A stretch of DNA of 64,000 nucleotides from positions 1 to 64,000 of the forward strand of contig QZIZ01000019.1 in the NCBI GenBank assembly GCA_003599195.1. The letters are read 5' to 3'. The translations under genes were made by a program, and so were the position numbers. Source of the stretch: Deltaproteobacteria bacterium. GTDB taxonomy: Bacteria > Desulfobacterota > Desulfobaccia > Desulfobaccales > 0-14-0-80-60-11. This document shows positions 37,461-46,713 of the stretch, in pieces. Position 1 is the stretch's first letter; each line of letters starts with the position of its first letter. The notes below the pieces were generated by a model. The model saw only the letters and a program-made list of their open reading frames with translations, was not told where the DNA came from and made no database searches.

Positions 37461-38372
37461 ATGCCATCCGACCCGAAAACCGAAAACCGCTTCAAATGCG
37501 GCCGCGTGGCCCTCATCGGCCTGCCCAACGCGGGGAAGTCCACGCTGCTAAATCGCCTGGTGGGCGAGAAGCTTTCCATCACCTCACCCAAACCCCAGAC
37601 CACCCGCCACCGGCTCTTAGGCATCGTCAACCGCCCCGGGGCCCAGCTTTTATACCTGGACACTCCCGGGGTCCTGGAACCGAAAGGCCCCTTGAACCTG
37701 AGCCTGGTGGAGGCGGCATTAAGCGCACTGGCCGGAGCGGATGTGGTGGTCTGGCTGGTGGAGCCCCGGCCGCCCGATCCCCGGGACCGGGTCTTGCTCC
37801 CCCACCTGCAGCAGCTCTCCCAACCCCTGGTGGTGGCCATCAATAAGATCGACCTGGTCTCCAAACCGAAACTCCTGCCCCTGATGGCGGCTTACCATCA
37901 GCTCTTTCCTGGAGGACCGGTTATTCCGGTGAGCGCCCTTTTAGGCGAAGGCCTCCCGGAGTTGGAGGGGGAAATTATCAAGTTGCTGCCGGCAGGTCCC
38001 CCCATCTACTCGGAAGACCAGGTCACGGAACAGACGGAACGCTTTCTGGTGGCCGAGCTGATCCGGGAACGGCTTCTGCACCACCTGGGGGAGGAGATTC
38101 CCTATGCGGTGGCCGTGGATATCGAGGAATTCGACGAGTCCCGGCGCCCCGAACTGGTGCGCGTCCGGGCGGTGATTTACGTGGAGCGGACGTCCCAGAA
38201 GGGCATCGTCATCGGCAAGAAAGGGCATCTCTTAAAGACCGTGGGCCAGGAGGCCCGTATCGAGATGGAGGACTTGCTGGGCTGCCGGGTCTTTTTAGAC
38301 CTTTGGGTGAAGGTCTGGAAAAATTGGCGCAAGGACCCCCGGGCCTTGCGATTGTTGGGGTATCAGACTTAA
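37461..38372 (+). CDS. era: GTPase Era
   Basis: GLPNAGKSTLLNRLVGEKLSITSPKPQTTRHRLLGI; KH domain VIGKKGHLLKTVGQEARIEMEDLLGCRVFLDLWVKV. Confidence 0.95.
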   Translation: MPSDPKTENRFKCGRVALIGLPNAGKSTLLNRLVGEKLSITSPKPQTTRHRLLGIVNRPGAQLLYLDTPGVLEPKGPLNLSLVEAALSALAGADVVVWLVEPRPPDPRDRVLLPHLQQLSQPLVVAINKIDLVSKPKLLPLMAAYHQLFPGGPVIPVSALLGEGLPELEGEIIKLLPAGPPIYSEDQVTEQTERFLVAELIRERLLHHLGEEIPYAVAVDIEEFDESRRPELVRVRAVIYVERTSQKGIVIGKKGHLLKTVGQEARIEMEDLLGCRVFLDLWVKVWKNWRKDPRALRLLGYQT

Positions 38373-38432
38373 AAAACCTTCATTGACAATCACCCCGCAG
38401 ATGCCAATAATAGGTGCAAGAGGCGCACATCC

Positions 38433-38894
38433 ATGAAACGCGGCCTGGTTCAGATCTTTTCCGGGGTTTTGTTTCTCCTCCTCTTGTCTCCCGGCTATGC
38501 CTCGGCCCAGGGCTGGTTCCTGTGGGGCACGGAAGGCTCCTATATCCACCAGTTGGCGCACCTCCTCTTCTGCGGGGCCATGATTTTTTTTATCTACGAG
38601 ATGCGCCAGGAGAAACTGCTGCGTTTCCGGGGCCTGCGTTCCCTGATGTGGGGCTGCGGCATCCTGGCTCTCTGGAATCTGGACGCGGTGGTGGGCCACA
38701 CCCTGGAATGGGGCCGAGCCAACCGGGTATTCATAGGCCAGGGCTTTTTTCAGCGCCTGGTCATGGAGGATTGGGAATCCTGGTTTTATTACCTTACCAA
38801 GATTGATCATTTTGCCTTGCTGATTCCCGCTTTTTATCTTTTTTACCGGGGGCTCAAAACTCTGGCCCTGGAGTCAAAATCCGAATCGCGATGA
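38433..38894 (+). CDS. Hypothetical integral membrane protein
   Basis: Signal/TM segments; overlaps the start of the downstream kinase gene. Confidence 0.6.
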   Translation: MKRGLVQIFSGVLFLLLLSPGYASAQGWFLWGTEGSYIHQLAHLLFCGAMIFFIYEMRQEKLLRFRGLRSLMWGCGILALWNLDAVVGHTLEWGRANRVFIGQGFFQRLVMEDWESWFYYLTKIDHFALLIPAFYLFYRGLKTLALESKSESR

Positions 38895-40048
38895 CCACCC
38901 TCCCTTTCTTTCCCATCTGGTTTTTCCAAGTCCTGGGCACCCTGGCGGTCATTGTCTTCTCCTTTCTTTCTCTAAGAATCACCCGCAGCCTGATGGCCCG
39001 GGAACCGGAAAACGCCTTATGGTTGTTTTTGGACTGGCTCACCCTGGGATTCGTCATTTTTTCCATCTCCCATGCCGTCTCCCACGTCACCCAAGAGATC
39101 ATCAATTATTTCGGCGAAACCCCGCCCCTGTGGCGCCTCCGGAGAATCTTCGGGGGTTTTGACAGCATCATCTACGTGATGATCGCCGCCACCGTCCTTT
39201 TTTTTCACCGCATCCAGCGCCTGTACCGCCGCATGGAGGAGGACCACCATCACCTGGAGGAGACCAGCCATGAGATCCTGGCCCTCAACCGGGAGATGGA
39301 AGCCCTGGTGATGGAGCGCACCATGTCGGAAATGGCCTTAGGGATGGCCCACGGGATCCGCAATCCGCTCCACGTCATCGGCGGCTTCAGCAATCGCCTC
39401 CTTAGGAAGACCGACCCGGACGATCCCACCCGGGCCTGGCTTTCCACCATTGCCGAAGAAGCCCGGCGCATCGAACAGATGGTGGCCCGCTTCGAATCCC
39501 TGGCCCAGAGGAAGGAGTCCTTCTTCAACCAGGAGGACCTCAACGATATCGTGGCGGACACCCTGGAATTGCTGCGGCCGGAGATCAAAAGCAAAAGTTT
39601 GACCCTGATCACCGCCCTCCACCCCCAGCCCCTGGTGGGGCGCCTCAACCGGCACCTGCTGAAAGTGGCCCTGTCCCACTTAGTGCGCAACGCGGTGGAA
39701 GCCACCCGGGCCTTTGGCAAGATCATCGTGCGCACCAAGGTGGAAAAGGATTACGCGGTGCTGACCCTCCAGGACACGGGCCGGGGCATGCCCCCGGAGG
39801 TGGTGGACAAGGTCTTTGTGCCCTTTTACACCACCAAAATCGGGGGCACCGGCTTAGGCATGGTCTTTGTGAGGCAGATCGTGGATGAGCATCGAGGGGT
39901 CATCACCCTGGACAGCAAGGTGGGCCGGGGGACCACGGTGACCATCCGGCTGCCCCACCGGTTTATGGATAAAGCGGAACTGGAAGGCGAACCCGGGCCT
40001 CCACCCGGTCCCCAGACCCCGCCGGAGCCCGCCGGCGGGCAGGGGTAG
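38891..40048 (+). CDS. Membrane-associated sensor histidine kinase
   Basis: MALGMAHGIRNPLHVIGGFSNRLL (H box); LKVALSHLVRNAVEAT; LTLQDTGRGMPPEVVDKVFVPFYTTKIGGTGLGMVFVRQIVDEH. Confidence 0.9.
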   Translation: MTTLPFFPIWFFQVLGTLAVIVFSFLSLRITRSLMAREPENALWLFLDWLTLGFVIFSISHAVSHVTQEIINYFGETPPLWRLRRIFGGFDSIIYVMIAATVLFFHRIQRLYRRMEEDHHHLEETSHEILALNREMEALVMERTMSEMALGMAHGIRNPLHVIGGFSNRLLRKTDPDDPTRAWLSTIAEEARRIEQMVARFESLAQRKESFFNQEDLNDIVADTLELLRPEIKSKSLTLITALHPQPLVGRLNRHLLKVALSHLVRNAVEATRAFGKIIVRTKVEKDYAVLTLQDTGRGMPPEVVDKVFVPFYTTKIGGTGLGMVFVRQIVDEHRGVITLDSKVGRGTTVTIRLPHRFMDKAELEGEPGPPPGPQTPPEPAGGQG

Positions 40049-40074
40049 CGTCCTGGTCATAAAAAAAGATCGAT

Positions 40075-40199
40075 CTCACGCAAAGGCGCCAAGACGCAAA
40101 GAAAGACGCTAGCAAAATATTTAAGGGGCACGGTTCCGCCGTGCCCCTTAATAATTATATCTTGCGCCTTGGCGCCTTTGCGTCTTTGCGTGAGATAAC
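40075..40199. repeat. 'acgcaaagacgccaaggcgcaaag' inverted repeat pair flanking a central terminator hairpin
   Basis: Left tcacgcaaaggcgccaagacgcaaag, right gcgccttggcgcctttgcgtctttgcgtgaga; other copies at 10757-10790 and 25612-25650. Confidence 0.85.
40121..40151. terminator. Bidirectional terminator between convergent genes
   Basis: Perfect 13-bp inverted repeat TTAAGGGGCACGG-TTCCG-CCGTGCCCCTTAA. Confidence 0.75.
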
Positions 40200-40206
40200 T
40201 TTTGTC

Positions 40207-41100
40207 TCACTTCTTCCGGCTCTCGGCCCGGGACACCAGCCAGTAAATCGACCCCAGGATCAAAATACCGGCCAGGTACATGAGTTCCACTTGCAGGGAT
40301 TCATGGGCCAGGGAGGCTACCAGCACTTTGCGGATGAAGGCCACCAGGGCCACCCCCACAAACAGGGACAATTGAAATTCCCCGCCCTGGAGCCGGTCGA
40401 TCTCCGCGTCCAGCAACTCGATCATCAGCCACAGGATCAGCAGGGAACCCAAGGCCGACACCAGCCCCTTTTCCGGGTTGCCCCTGAAAATCAGGCTGAC
40501 GTCATGGGCCAGGACCGCCACCACGCCCACGGACAGACTGATGAGGCCCAAAAGCAGCAGCATGTTGAGGCCGAAGGTAAAGCGGTGGGCGAAGCGGATC
40601 AGGGCGTTGTCCAGGCGGTAGGACAGAAAAACCCGGCGCATCTCTTCTTCGTGATAAGTCCGGGCGATCACGTCCAGGTTAAGGTCCAGGATTTTCTCCA
40701 TGGCCAACTGGGACGACTCCCGAAGGCGCGGCTCCACCTCGGTCTCGATAATCTTATGCAGCTGGAGCCGCAGGAAGTTCATGCCCACATAAACGAAATG
40801 GGCCGACAGGCCGATACGCACGTGGGTATGGCCGATGCGCTGCAGGCGCTGGTAGTAGCGGTCGTCAAAGGGCCCCTGGAACAGGGCCAGCAGCCAGTTG
40901 TGGTGCGCGTTGGTGAGCCGGGCCAGCCTGGCTTCATCCTGAAGAAACCGGGCCGCGTCCGGCATTTGTTGAAAAAGGTGGTAGAAGTCGCTTACCAGGC
41001 GGCCGGCGTGAGGCTCCACCAGGGGCAGGAGGCCCCGCAGGATCTCCATTTCCACGTCGGTCAGCCGGTAGTTGTCCTTAATTTCCTGGAATGTGCGCAT
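40207..41100 (-). CDS. Protoglobin-domain sensor fused to PsiE-like membrane domain
   Basis: Globin-coupled-sensor-like N-terminus (LTDVEMEILRGLLPLVEPHAGRLVSDFYHLF...HTHVRIGLSAHFVYVGMNFL) followed by four TM helices. Confidence 0.7.
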   Translation of the reverse strand: MRTFQEIKDNYRLTDVEMEILRGLLPLVEPHAGRLVSDFYHLFQQMPDAARFLQDEARLARLTNAHHNWLLALFQGPFDDRYYQRLQRIGHTHVRIGLSAHFVYVGMNFLRLQLHKIIETEVEPRLRESSQLAMEKILDLNLDVIARTYHEEEMRRVFLSYRLDNALIRFAHRFTFGLNMLLLLGLISLSVGVVAVLAHDVSLIFRGNPEKGLVSALGSLLILWLMIELLDAEIDRLQGGEFQLSLFVGVALVAFIRKVLVASLAHESLQVELMYLAGILILGSIYWLVSRAESRKK

Positions 41101-41448
41101 GCTTGCGCCTCCGCGAGAAGAAGTTCAAGGTTCGAGGTTCAAAGTTCAAGGTTCTTGTGCGCTTTGTGCGCTATTTAAGTTGCCCACCCTTCATAATCTT
41201 CGGATGAGCCGCAGGCTCATGAGCGGTATAGCACAGGCTTTCCAGCCTGTGCGAATTACTGAAGCGGGCGAGACGCCTGTCCTACCTATCCTTTAATTCC
41301 TTACGGGTGGGCCGCAGGCTCAGGTTTATCTATCTGAAAACATAAAAATTATCGGAAGTCGAAGCCAAACTTTGAACTTTGAACCTTGAACTCTGAACTT
41401 GTGCAGTCAGCAAGCTTTCTCCGCTCACTGCTTATTGCTCACCGTTCA

Positions 41449-41853
41449 CTAGACCTTCCTCAGGGCAATGGCGTCGATCTCAACGGCCACGCCCCGGGCC
41501 AGAGCTGAGACCTGGACGGTTGTCCGGGCCGGCGCCGGGTCCGGAAAAAATTCGGCGTAGGTGCGGTTCATCTCCTTAAAATCCGCCATGTCGGCCAGAT
41601 AGACGGTGGTCTTGATCACGTCCTTGAGGGTGAGGTTGGCTGCGGCCAGGATGGCCTTCAGGTTCTGGATGGTCTGTACGGTTTGGACCACGATGTCCCC
41701 TTCCACCTTATTGCCGGCGGCGTCCAGGGGAATCTGGCCGGAAACGAAGACGAAGGGGCCTGCGGCCAGGGCCTGGCTGTAAGGACCCACCGGGGCCGTG
41801 ACTTGATCCGTGATGATCACTTTTTTTTTCATGACGGGTTCTTCCTTATCCAT
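41449..41853 (-). CDS. RidA family (2-iminobutanoate/2-iminopropanoate) deaminase
   Basis: APVGPYSQALAAGPFVFVSGQIPLDAAGNKVEGDI; RTTVQVSALARGVAVEIDAIA. Confidence 0.93.
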   Translation of the reverse strand: MDKEEPVMKKKVIITDQVTAPVGPYSQALAAGPFVFVSGQIPLDAAGNKVEGDIVVQTVQTIQNLKAILAAANLTLKDVIKTTVYLADMADFKEMNRTYAEFFPDPAPARTTVQVSALARGVAVEIDAIALRKV

Positions 41854-41968
41854 TGAATTTAAGGTTCTACCTCCGGAAATGGGGGCAGAGAGTGATTAAT
41901 TGCAAGAAAAACCTTGAAGATTAGCCTGGGGTTTGTTAATTGTTACCAAAAACCCCCGGAGGATGGTA

Positions 41969-42232
41969 ATGGGGCTGTGGATGAAGTGCCCGAAATGCCA
42001 AACGCATAATCCCCTTTCTTTAAAGGTTTGCGACAATTGCGGATCTTTGCTGGATAATCTACCCAAAGAACAACGCATTTATGTGCTGACGCCCCCGGGC
42101 GCGGCGCAACCCGCGCGTCTTCTCAAAGCCACGCCGACTGCGGAATCTCCTCTGCCTGCCGCCGCTCCGGAGGCTCAAGCCGCCCCTCCCAAGGCCAAGG
42201 CTCAGAAAAAACCTCGGAAGAAGAAGAGTTAA
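41969..42232 (+). CDS. Zinc-ribbon small protein
   Basis: MGLWMKCPKCQTHNPLSLKVCDNCGSLL plus Ala/Pro/Lys-rich tail. Confidence 0.6.
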   Translation: MGLWMKCPKCQTHNPLSLKVCDNCGSLLDNLPKEQRIYVLTPPGAAQPARLLKATPTAESPLPAAAPEAQAAPPKAKAQKKPRKKKS

Positions 42233-43074
42233 GCCGGGGCTGCGGCGTGTTCCACAATCCCCAGGATTAATTGCACCAATCGGGGTTCGGCCCGGGCCAC
42301 GGTGTCCACGATCTCTTCCAGAGAAGTGGGGGCCATGGCGTCCGGGAGATTAAGATTGCTGAGCACGGAGATGCCTAAGACTTGCAGACTGGCGTGCACC
42401 GCGCAGATAGCCTCGGGCACGGTGGACATGCCCACCGCGTCCGCGCCGATCAACCGCAGAAAGCGAGTTTCCGCGGGGGTTTCCAATTGGGGGCCTTTGA
42501 CCGCCACGTAAACCCCCTGGCGCAATACCAACCCCCTGCGGCGGGCCACCTCCTCCGCCACCTGCATTAAGCGGCGGTCGTAGACCCGGCTTAAGTCGGG
42601 AAACCGCGGCCCCCAGGCGTCGATATTCTCTCCGGTGAGGGGGCTGTCTCCCAGGAAATTGAGGTGATCCCGGACGAGCATTAATTCACCGGCTCTGAAG
42701 AAAGGATTGAGGGCCCCCGCGGCATTGGTCAGGATCAGGTTTTTAATGCCCACCGCGGCCATCACCCGCACCGGAAAGGTCACCTGGCGCAGAGAATACC
42801 CCTCATAAGCGTGCAGCCGCCCCTGGCAGAGGAGAACCCGGCTGCCGGCCAGAAGCCCCCAACTCAGGTGTCCCCGGTGGCTGGGACTGGTGGCCCGGGG
42901 ATAGTGGGGCAGCTTCTCGTAAGGGAGACTGCCTTCCTCTTCCAACTGTCCGGCTAAAAGCCCCATGCCGGTTCCCAGGACGATGCCCCATTCCGGAGCG
43001 GTTTGCCAATTCCGGCCCAGGAAGTCGGCGCACTCCTCTACCTGGGCATAATATTGCTGGGCGGTCACCATCAT
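42229..43074 (-). CDS. Purine-nucleoside phosphorylase
   Basis: WGIVLGTGMGLLAGQLEEEGSLPYEKLPHYPRAT...LCQGRLHAYEGYSLRQVTFPVRVMAAVGIKNLILTNAAGALN. Confidence 0.93.
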   Translation of the reverse strand: MMVTAQQYYAQVEECADFLGRNWQTAPEWGIVLGTGMGLLAGQLEEEGSLPYEKLPHYPRATSPSHRGHLSWGLLAGSRVLLCQGRLHAYEGYSLRQVTFPVRVMAAVGIKNLILTNAAGALNPFFRAGELMLVRDHLNFLGDSPLTGENIDAWGPRFPDLSRVYDRRLMQVAEEVARRRGLVLRQGVYVAVKGPQLETPAETRFLRLIGADAVGMSTVPEAICAVHASLQVLGISVLSNLNLPDAMAPTSLEEIVDTVARAEPRLVQLILGIVEHAAAPA

Positions 43075-43229
43075 CCCCCATTCCCGAAATAATGTTTTTC
43101 AAGATATGCTGCTTTCCGCCATTCGTCAATGCCTGGGCCGGAGGAAGGTCCATTTCCCGGTTTATCTCCTTGACAGAAGCAGGGTTCGGTTTTAAAAATA
43201 AGGACACAGCAGAATGGGGATCTTGCGTC

Positions 43230-43652
43230 ATGGCCAGACCGAAAAAATGCCGGTGGGTGAAAATGGAGCCGGGGGTGACCTTTTTCAAGCCCCAGGGTAT
43301 CCCCCTCCGGTCCTTGGAGCACAACGTCATCACCATCGATGAAATGGAAGCCATGCGGCTGTCCGACTTTTTGGGATTGAACCAGGAACAGGTGGCCAAA
43401 GAGATGCAGGTTTCCCGGCCCACGGTGACCCGCATTCTGGCCCGGGCACATAAGGCGGTGGCCGATGCCTTGGCCCACGGCAAGGCCATTCGCATTGAGG
43501 GGGGAGATTACCGTCTGGCGGAGGAATTCCTGGTCTGCCGTTTCTGCGGCCATCAGGAACCCGCCCCGGCCCAAAAGGGAGGGGAGCCGCAGACCTGCTC
43601 AAAATGCCAGAGTCCCAACTCCGGCCAAATTGCGGCGGATAAAACCCGCTAA
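43230..43652 (+). CDS. DUF134 domain HTH protein
   Basis: MARPKKCRWV...PLRSLEHNVITIDEMEAMRLSDFLGLNQEQVAKEMQVSRPTVTRILARAHKAVADALAHGKAIRIEGGDY. Confidence 0.9.
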   Translation: MARPKKCRWVKMEPGVTFFKPQGIPLRSLEHNVITIDEMEAMRLSDFLGLNQEQVAKEMQVSRPTVTRILARAHKAVADALAHGKAIRIEGGDYRLAEEFLVCRFCGHQEPAPAQKGGEPQTCSKCQSPNSGQIAADKTR

Positions 43653-43782
43653 CCAGGACACAATTAATTAGGGGGTCGTGGAGTTAACAGTAAATTATCT
43701 ATAATTACAGATAGTTGTGGTGCGAAAAGCGCACCCTTTTCAAGCCAGCCCATCTTGAAGCCTGGGGGGGAGACTGAAGGGC

Positions 43783-44823
43783 ATGGATGCCATAACCTAC
43801 CGCGAATCCGGGGTTGATATCGATAAGGCCGAGTCCTTTATTCAAAAGATACGCCCCCTGGTCAAATCCACTTTCCGCACCGGCGTTCTGGGGGAGATCG
43901 GCGGCTATGCCGGTCTTTTCCATCTGAACGTCCAGCAATACCGCGATCCCGTATTGGTTTCCGCCACCGACGGGGTGGGCACCAAGATCATGGTGGCCGT
44001 CCTCATGGACCGGCACCACACCATCGGCATCGATCTGGTGGCCATGTGTGTTAACGACATCATCACCCACGGGGCCGCCCCCTTATTTTTCCTGGATTAT
44101 CTGGCCATGGGGAAGCTCTCCCCGCAAACCGGGACCCAGATCATAGAAGGCATCACCAACGGCTGCCTCCAGGCCCGCTGCTCTCTGATCGGGGGGGAAA
44201 CCGCGGAGATGCCGGGCTTATATAAAGAGGGGGATTACGATCTGGCCGGTTTTGTGGTGGGGGTGGTGGACCGGAGCCAGATCATCGACGGCTCGGATAT
44301 CGCCGTGGGCCACCGGCTCATCGGCATCGCCTCCAGCGGCCTGCACTCCAACGGCTTTTCCCTGGTGCGCAAGGTCCTCTTCGAGAAGCACGGCTATGGG
44401 GTGATGGACGAGATCCCGGAGTTGGGCGGCCCCTTGGGGGATGAGCTCCTTAAACCCACCAGGATCTACGTGGAAACGGTGCTCAATCTCTTGCGGGATT
44501 TCTCCTTAAGCGGCATCGCCCATATCACCGGCGGCGGACTGACCAATAATCTGCCCCGCATCCTGCCCCGCTCCTGCCAGGCGGTGATCCACCGCCAGGC
44601 CTGGACTCCGCCCCCTATTTTCAAGTTGCTCCAGGATAAGGGCAACATCCCGGAAGAGGAGATGTTCCGCACTTTTAATAACGGCGTGGGTTTGGTGATG
44701 GTGGTGGCCGAAGATCTGGTGGCCGACGTGCTGCTGCGCCTCCAAGGCCTCCAGGAACAGGCCTTTGTCATGGGGGAGATAATGGGCCGGAAAAATGACG
44801 ACCCGCCGCTGGTCTACGTTTAA
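43783..44823 (+). CDS. purM: Phosphoribosylformylglycinamidine cyclo-ligase
   Basis: TYRESGVDIDKAESFIQKI; ATDGVGTKIMVA; GAAPLFFLDYLAMGKL; HITGGGLTNNLPRILP. Confidence 0.95.
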   Translation: MDAITYRESGVDIDKAESFIQKIRPLVKSTFRTGVLGEIGGYAGLFHLNVQQYRDPVLVSATDGVGTKIMVAVLMDRHHTIGIDLVAMCVNDIITHGAAPLFFLDYLAMGKLSPQTGTQIIEGITNGCLQARCSLIGGETAEMPGLYKEGDYDLAGFVVGVVDRSQIIDGSDIAVGHRLIGIASSGLHSNGFSLVRKVLFEKHGYGVMDEIPELGGPLGDELLKPTRIYVETVLNLLRDFSLSGIAHITGGGLTNNLPRILPRSCQAVIHRQAWTPPPIFKLLQDKGNIPEEEMFRTFNNGVGLVMVVAEDLVADVLLRLQGLQEQAFVMGEIMGRKNDDPPLVYV

Positions 44824-44865
44824 AGACGGTTTTTAGTTTTTAGTCTTCGGAAGATAATTAAATGA

Positions 44866-44895
44866 AAGGGGCAACAGGCTACTCTGTTGCCCCTT
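44866..44895 (+). terminator. purM terminator hairpin
   Basis: AAGGGGCAACAG-GCTACT-CTGTTGCCCCTT followed by a pyrimidine tract. Confidence 0.7.
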
Positions 44896-44951
44896 CCCTT
44901 TCCATTCTCCCATGATCTTTTAACTAAAAACTGAAAACTAAAAACCATCTT

Positions 44952-45977
44952 TCAGGTTTTGCCGATAAATTTAATAAAACTCATAAAGTAATTCAGATCA
45001 AAAATGTTCCTCTCCTGGAGAGCGGCCATCTCCTTCAGGGCTTCTTTAGAAGACTTGGGGCGCTTGTGGGAGTTGCCGCCGGTCAAGGTTTCATAGTGGT
45101 CCAGAATCCGCAGGACCCGGGCCCAGGGGTCGATGGCATTGATTTTTAGGCCCCCGGGGTGCCCGGAGCCGTCCCCGTTTTCATGGTGCTGCAGGGCCAT
45201 GTATCTCACTTCCCGTCGGATTCCGGGCATGGCCGACAGCATTTTGTAACCCACCGCGGGATGGGAATCCGTGGTCTTGACCGCGGTCCTGGTGGTATCC
45301 TTCTGGACCAACTCGGGCTTTAACTGGATCAGGCCGATGTCATGCAACATGGCTCCCAGGCCGAAGTCCTGGGCTTTTTGGGCGTCCCAGCCCAGAAAAC
45401 TGATAAAGGCCAGCCCCAAAAAGCAGACATTGAGGGAGTGGTTGTAGAGGACGTGGTCGTGCCGCCGGATTTCCAGGATGGACCGATGGAAGTCTACTCC
45501 GCCTTTCATCAAATCGAACATGCCGTCGATCAGACGCAAGGCCCGGAACATCTGGGGGCTGGCGCCGATCTCCTCGGAGCAAAAGAAATTGCGCACCGTA
45601 ATCAGCGTCGTGTCATACAGAAGGGTGACCTTCTCCTCCGGTTTCCAGGTTTCATCCGGCAACACCTTCTCCAGGGAGCGGTCCAGGTACTCCAGGACCC
45701 GGTCCTCATCCTCCTGTTGATAATAAAGCCATTGAATCTCCAAAGATTTCAGTTTCTGAAACCATTCCTCTTTGAAGATCTCGTTTTTGGGACAGGCCAG
45801 GACAAAGCGCGGCTCCGGGTCCTTTTTGGCTTTGACCTTGAGATAGACGTCGAAGGTGACCACATCGCCCGGCGCCAGGTTGCGCAGCGGCAAAGGGATA
45901 TACCCTCCCTTTTCTTCGCCGATGGCGGGGGCGACGATTTTACTGGTCTTTAACTCTAAATCCAGAATTTGTTTCAT
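44952..45977 (-). CDS. HD-GYP domain phosphodiesterase-like protein
   Basis: HDHVLYNHSLNVCFLG; AMLHDIGLIQLKPELVQ; MALQHHENGDGSGHPGGLK. Confidence 0.88.
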   Translation of the reverse strand: MKQILDLELKTSKIVAPAIGEEKGGYIPLPLRNLAPGDVVTFDVYLKVKAKKDPEPRFVLACPKNEIFKEEWFQKLKSLEIQWLYYQQEDEDRVLEYLDRSLEKVLPDETWKPEEKVTLLYDTTLITVRNFFCSEEIGASPQMFRALRLIDGMFDLMKGGVDFHRSILEIRRHDHVLYNHSLNVCFLGLAFISFLGWDAQKAQDFGLGAMLHDIGLIQLKPELVQKDTTRTAVKTTDSHPAVGYKMLSAMPGIRREVRYMALQHHENGDGSGHPGGLKINAIDPWARVLRILDHYETLTGGNSHKRPKSSKEALKEMAALQERNIFDLNYFMSFIKFIGKT

Positions 45978-46085
45978 AGATATGCAAAGGCGGCGCAAAG
46001 ATATAGGGACAAGTAAACCTGTCATCCTTATCATCGGAACCCGGACATCATTTATAAAATATTAATTTCTGCAAGCTGACCGCGG

Positions 46086-46673
46086 TCAGCTATTAATCCG
46101 CCGCCAGAGCCGGATGCCGGGGGGCGGAGCAGGCTCCGTCTCCGGGGGGGCTTGCAGGGAAGCAAAGACCGCCTGGGCCAGGGCCCAACCCTTGTGCTCC
46201 TGGGCCTCCTGCCACTCTCCATAGGTCAGGGCCCCCACCTTACAGGCCTCAACGCATGCGGGTTTCCGGCCCACGGCTTCCCTCTCCGGACATTGGTCGC
46301 ACTTCAGGGCGACCGCCCGCTTGTCCGGGGCCAGATAGAGGGGGGCGTAGGTGAGCACCCCGAAGGGGCAAGCCATGGCGCACATGGCGCAATTGATGCA
46401 CTTGGCCGGGTCGATGTCCACCGTGGACCGGGGGGTGCGGCTGATGGCCCCAGCAATGCACACCTGCTGGCAGGGGGCGGGCTCGCAGTGGCGGCACTTG
46501 TTGGGAAAGGCCAGGTGCTGCCTGCCCGGATAAATCCTTAGCCTAGGCCGGGGCGTCACTTGCTCCGAAATGGCCCCGGCCAGATTCTTGGTCCGGGAAT
46601 GCTCCACCGCACAGGCCAAACGGCACTGCAAACAGCCCACGCAACGCTCGGGGCGGACGATGACGGTTTTCAT
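46086..46673 (-). CDS. 4Fe-4S dicluster ferredoxin-like oxidoreductase subunit
   Basis: CVGCLQCRLACAVEH; CRHCEPAPCQQVC; CINCAMCAMACPFGV; CDQCPEREAVGRKPACVEAC. Confidence 0.9.
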   Translation of the reverse strand: MKTVIVRPERCVGCLQCRLACAVEHSRTKNLAGAISEQVTPRPRLRIYPGRQHLAFPNKCRHCEPAPCQQVCIAGAISRTPRSTVDIDPAKCINCAMCAMACPFGVLTYAPLYLAPDKRAVALKCDQCPEREAVGRKPACVEACKVGALTYGEWQEAQEHKGWALAQAVFASLQAPPETEPAPPPGIRLWRRINS

Positions 46674-46713
46674 AAACTATCCTTTTGGGGAGATATCCCC
46701 GCTAAGATTGCTC

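Noticed and set aside
40141-41178. 345-aa plus-strand ORF
   Set aside because: Antisense to the protoglobin-PsiE-like gene; shadow ORF.
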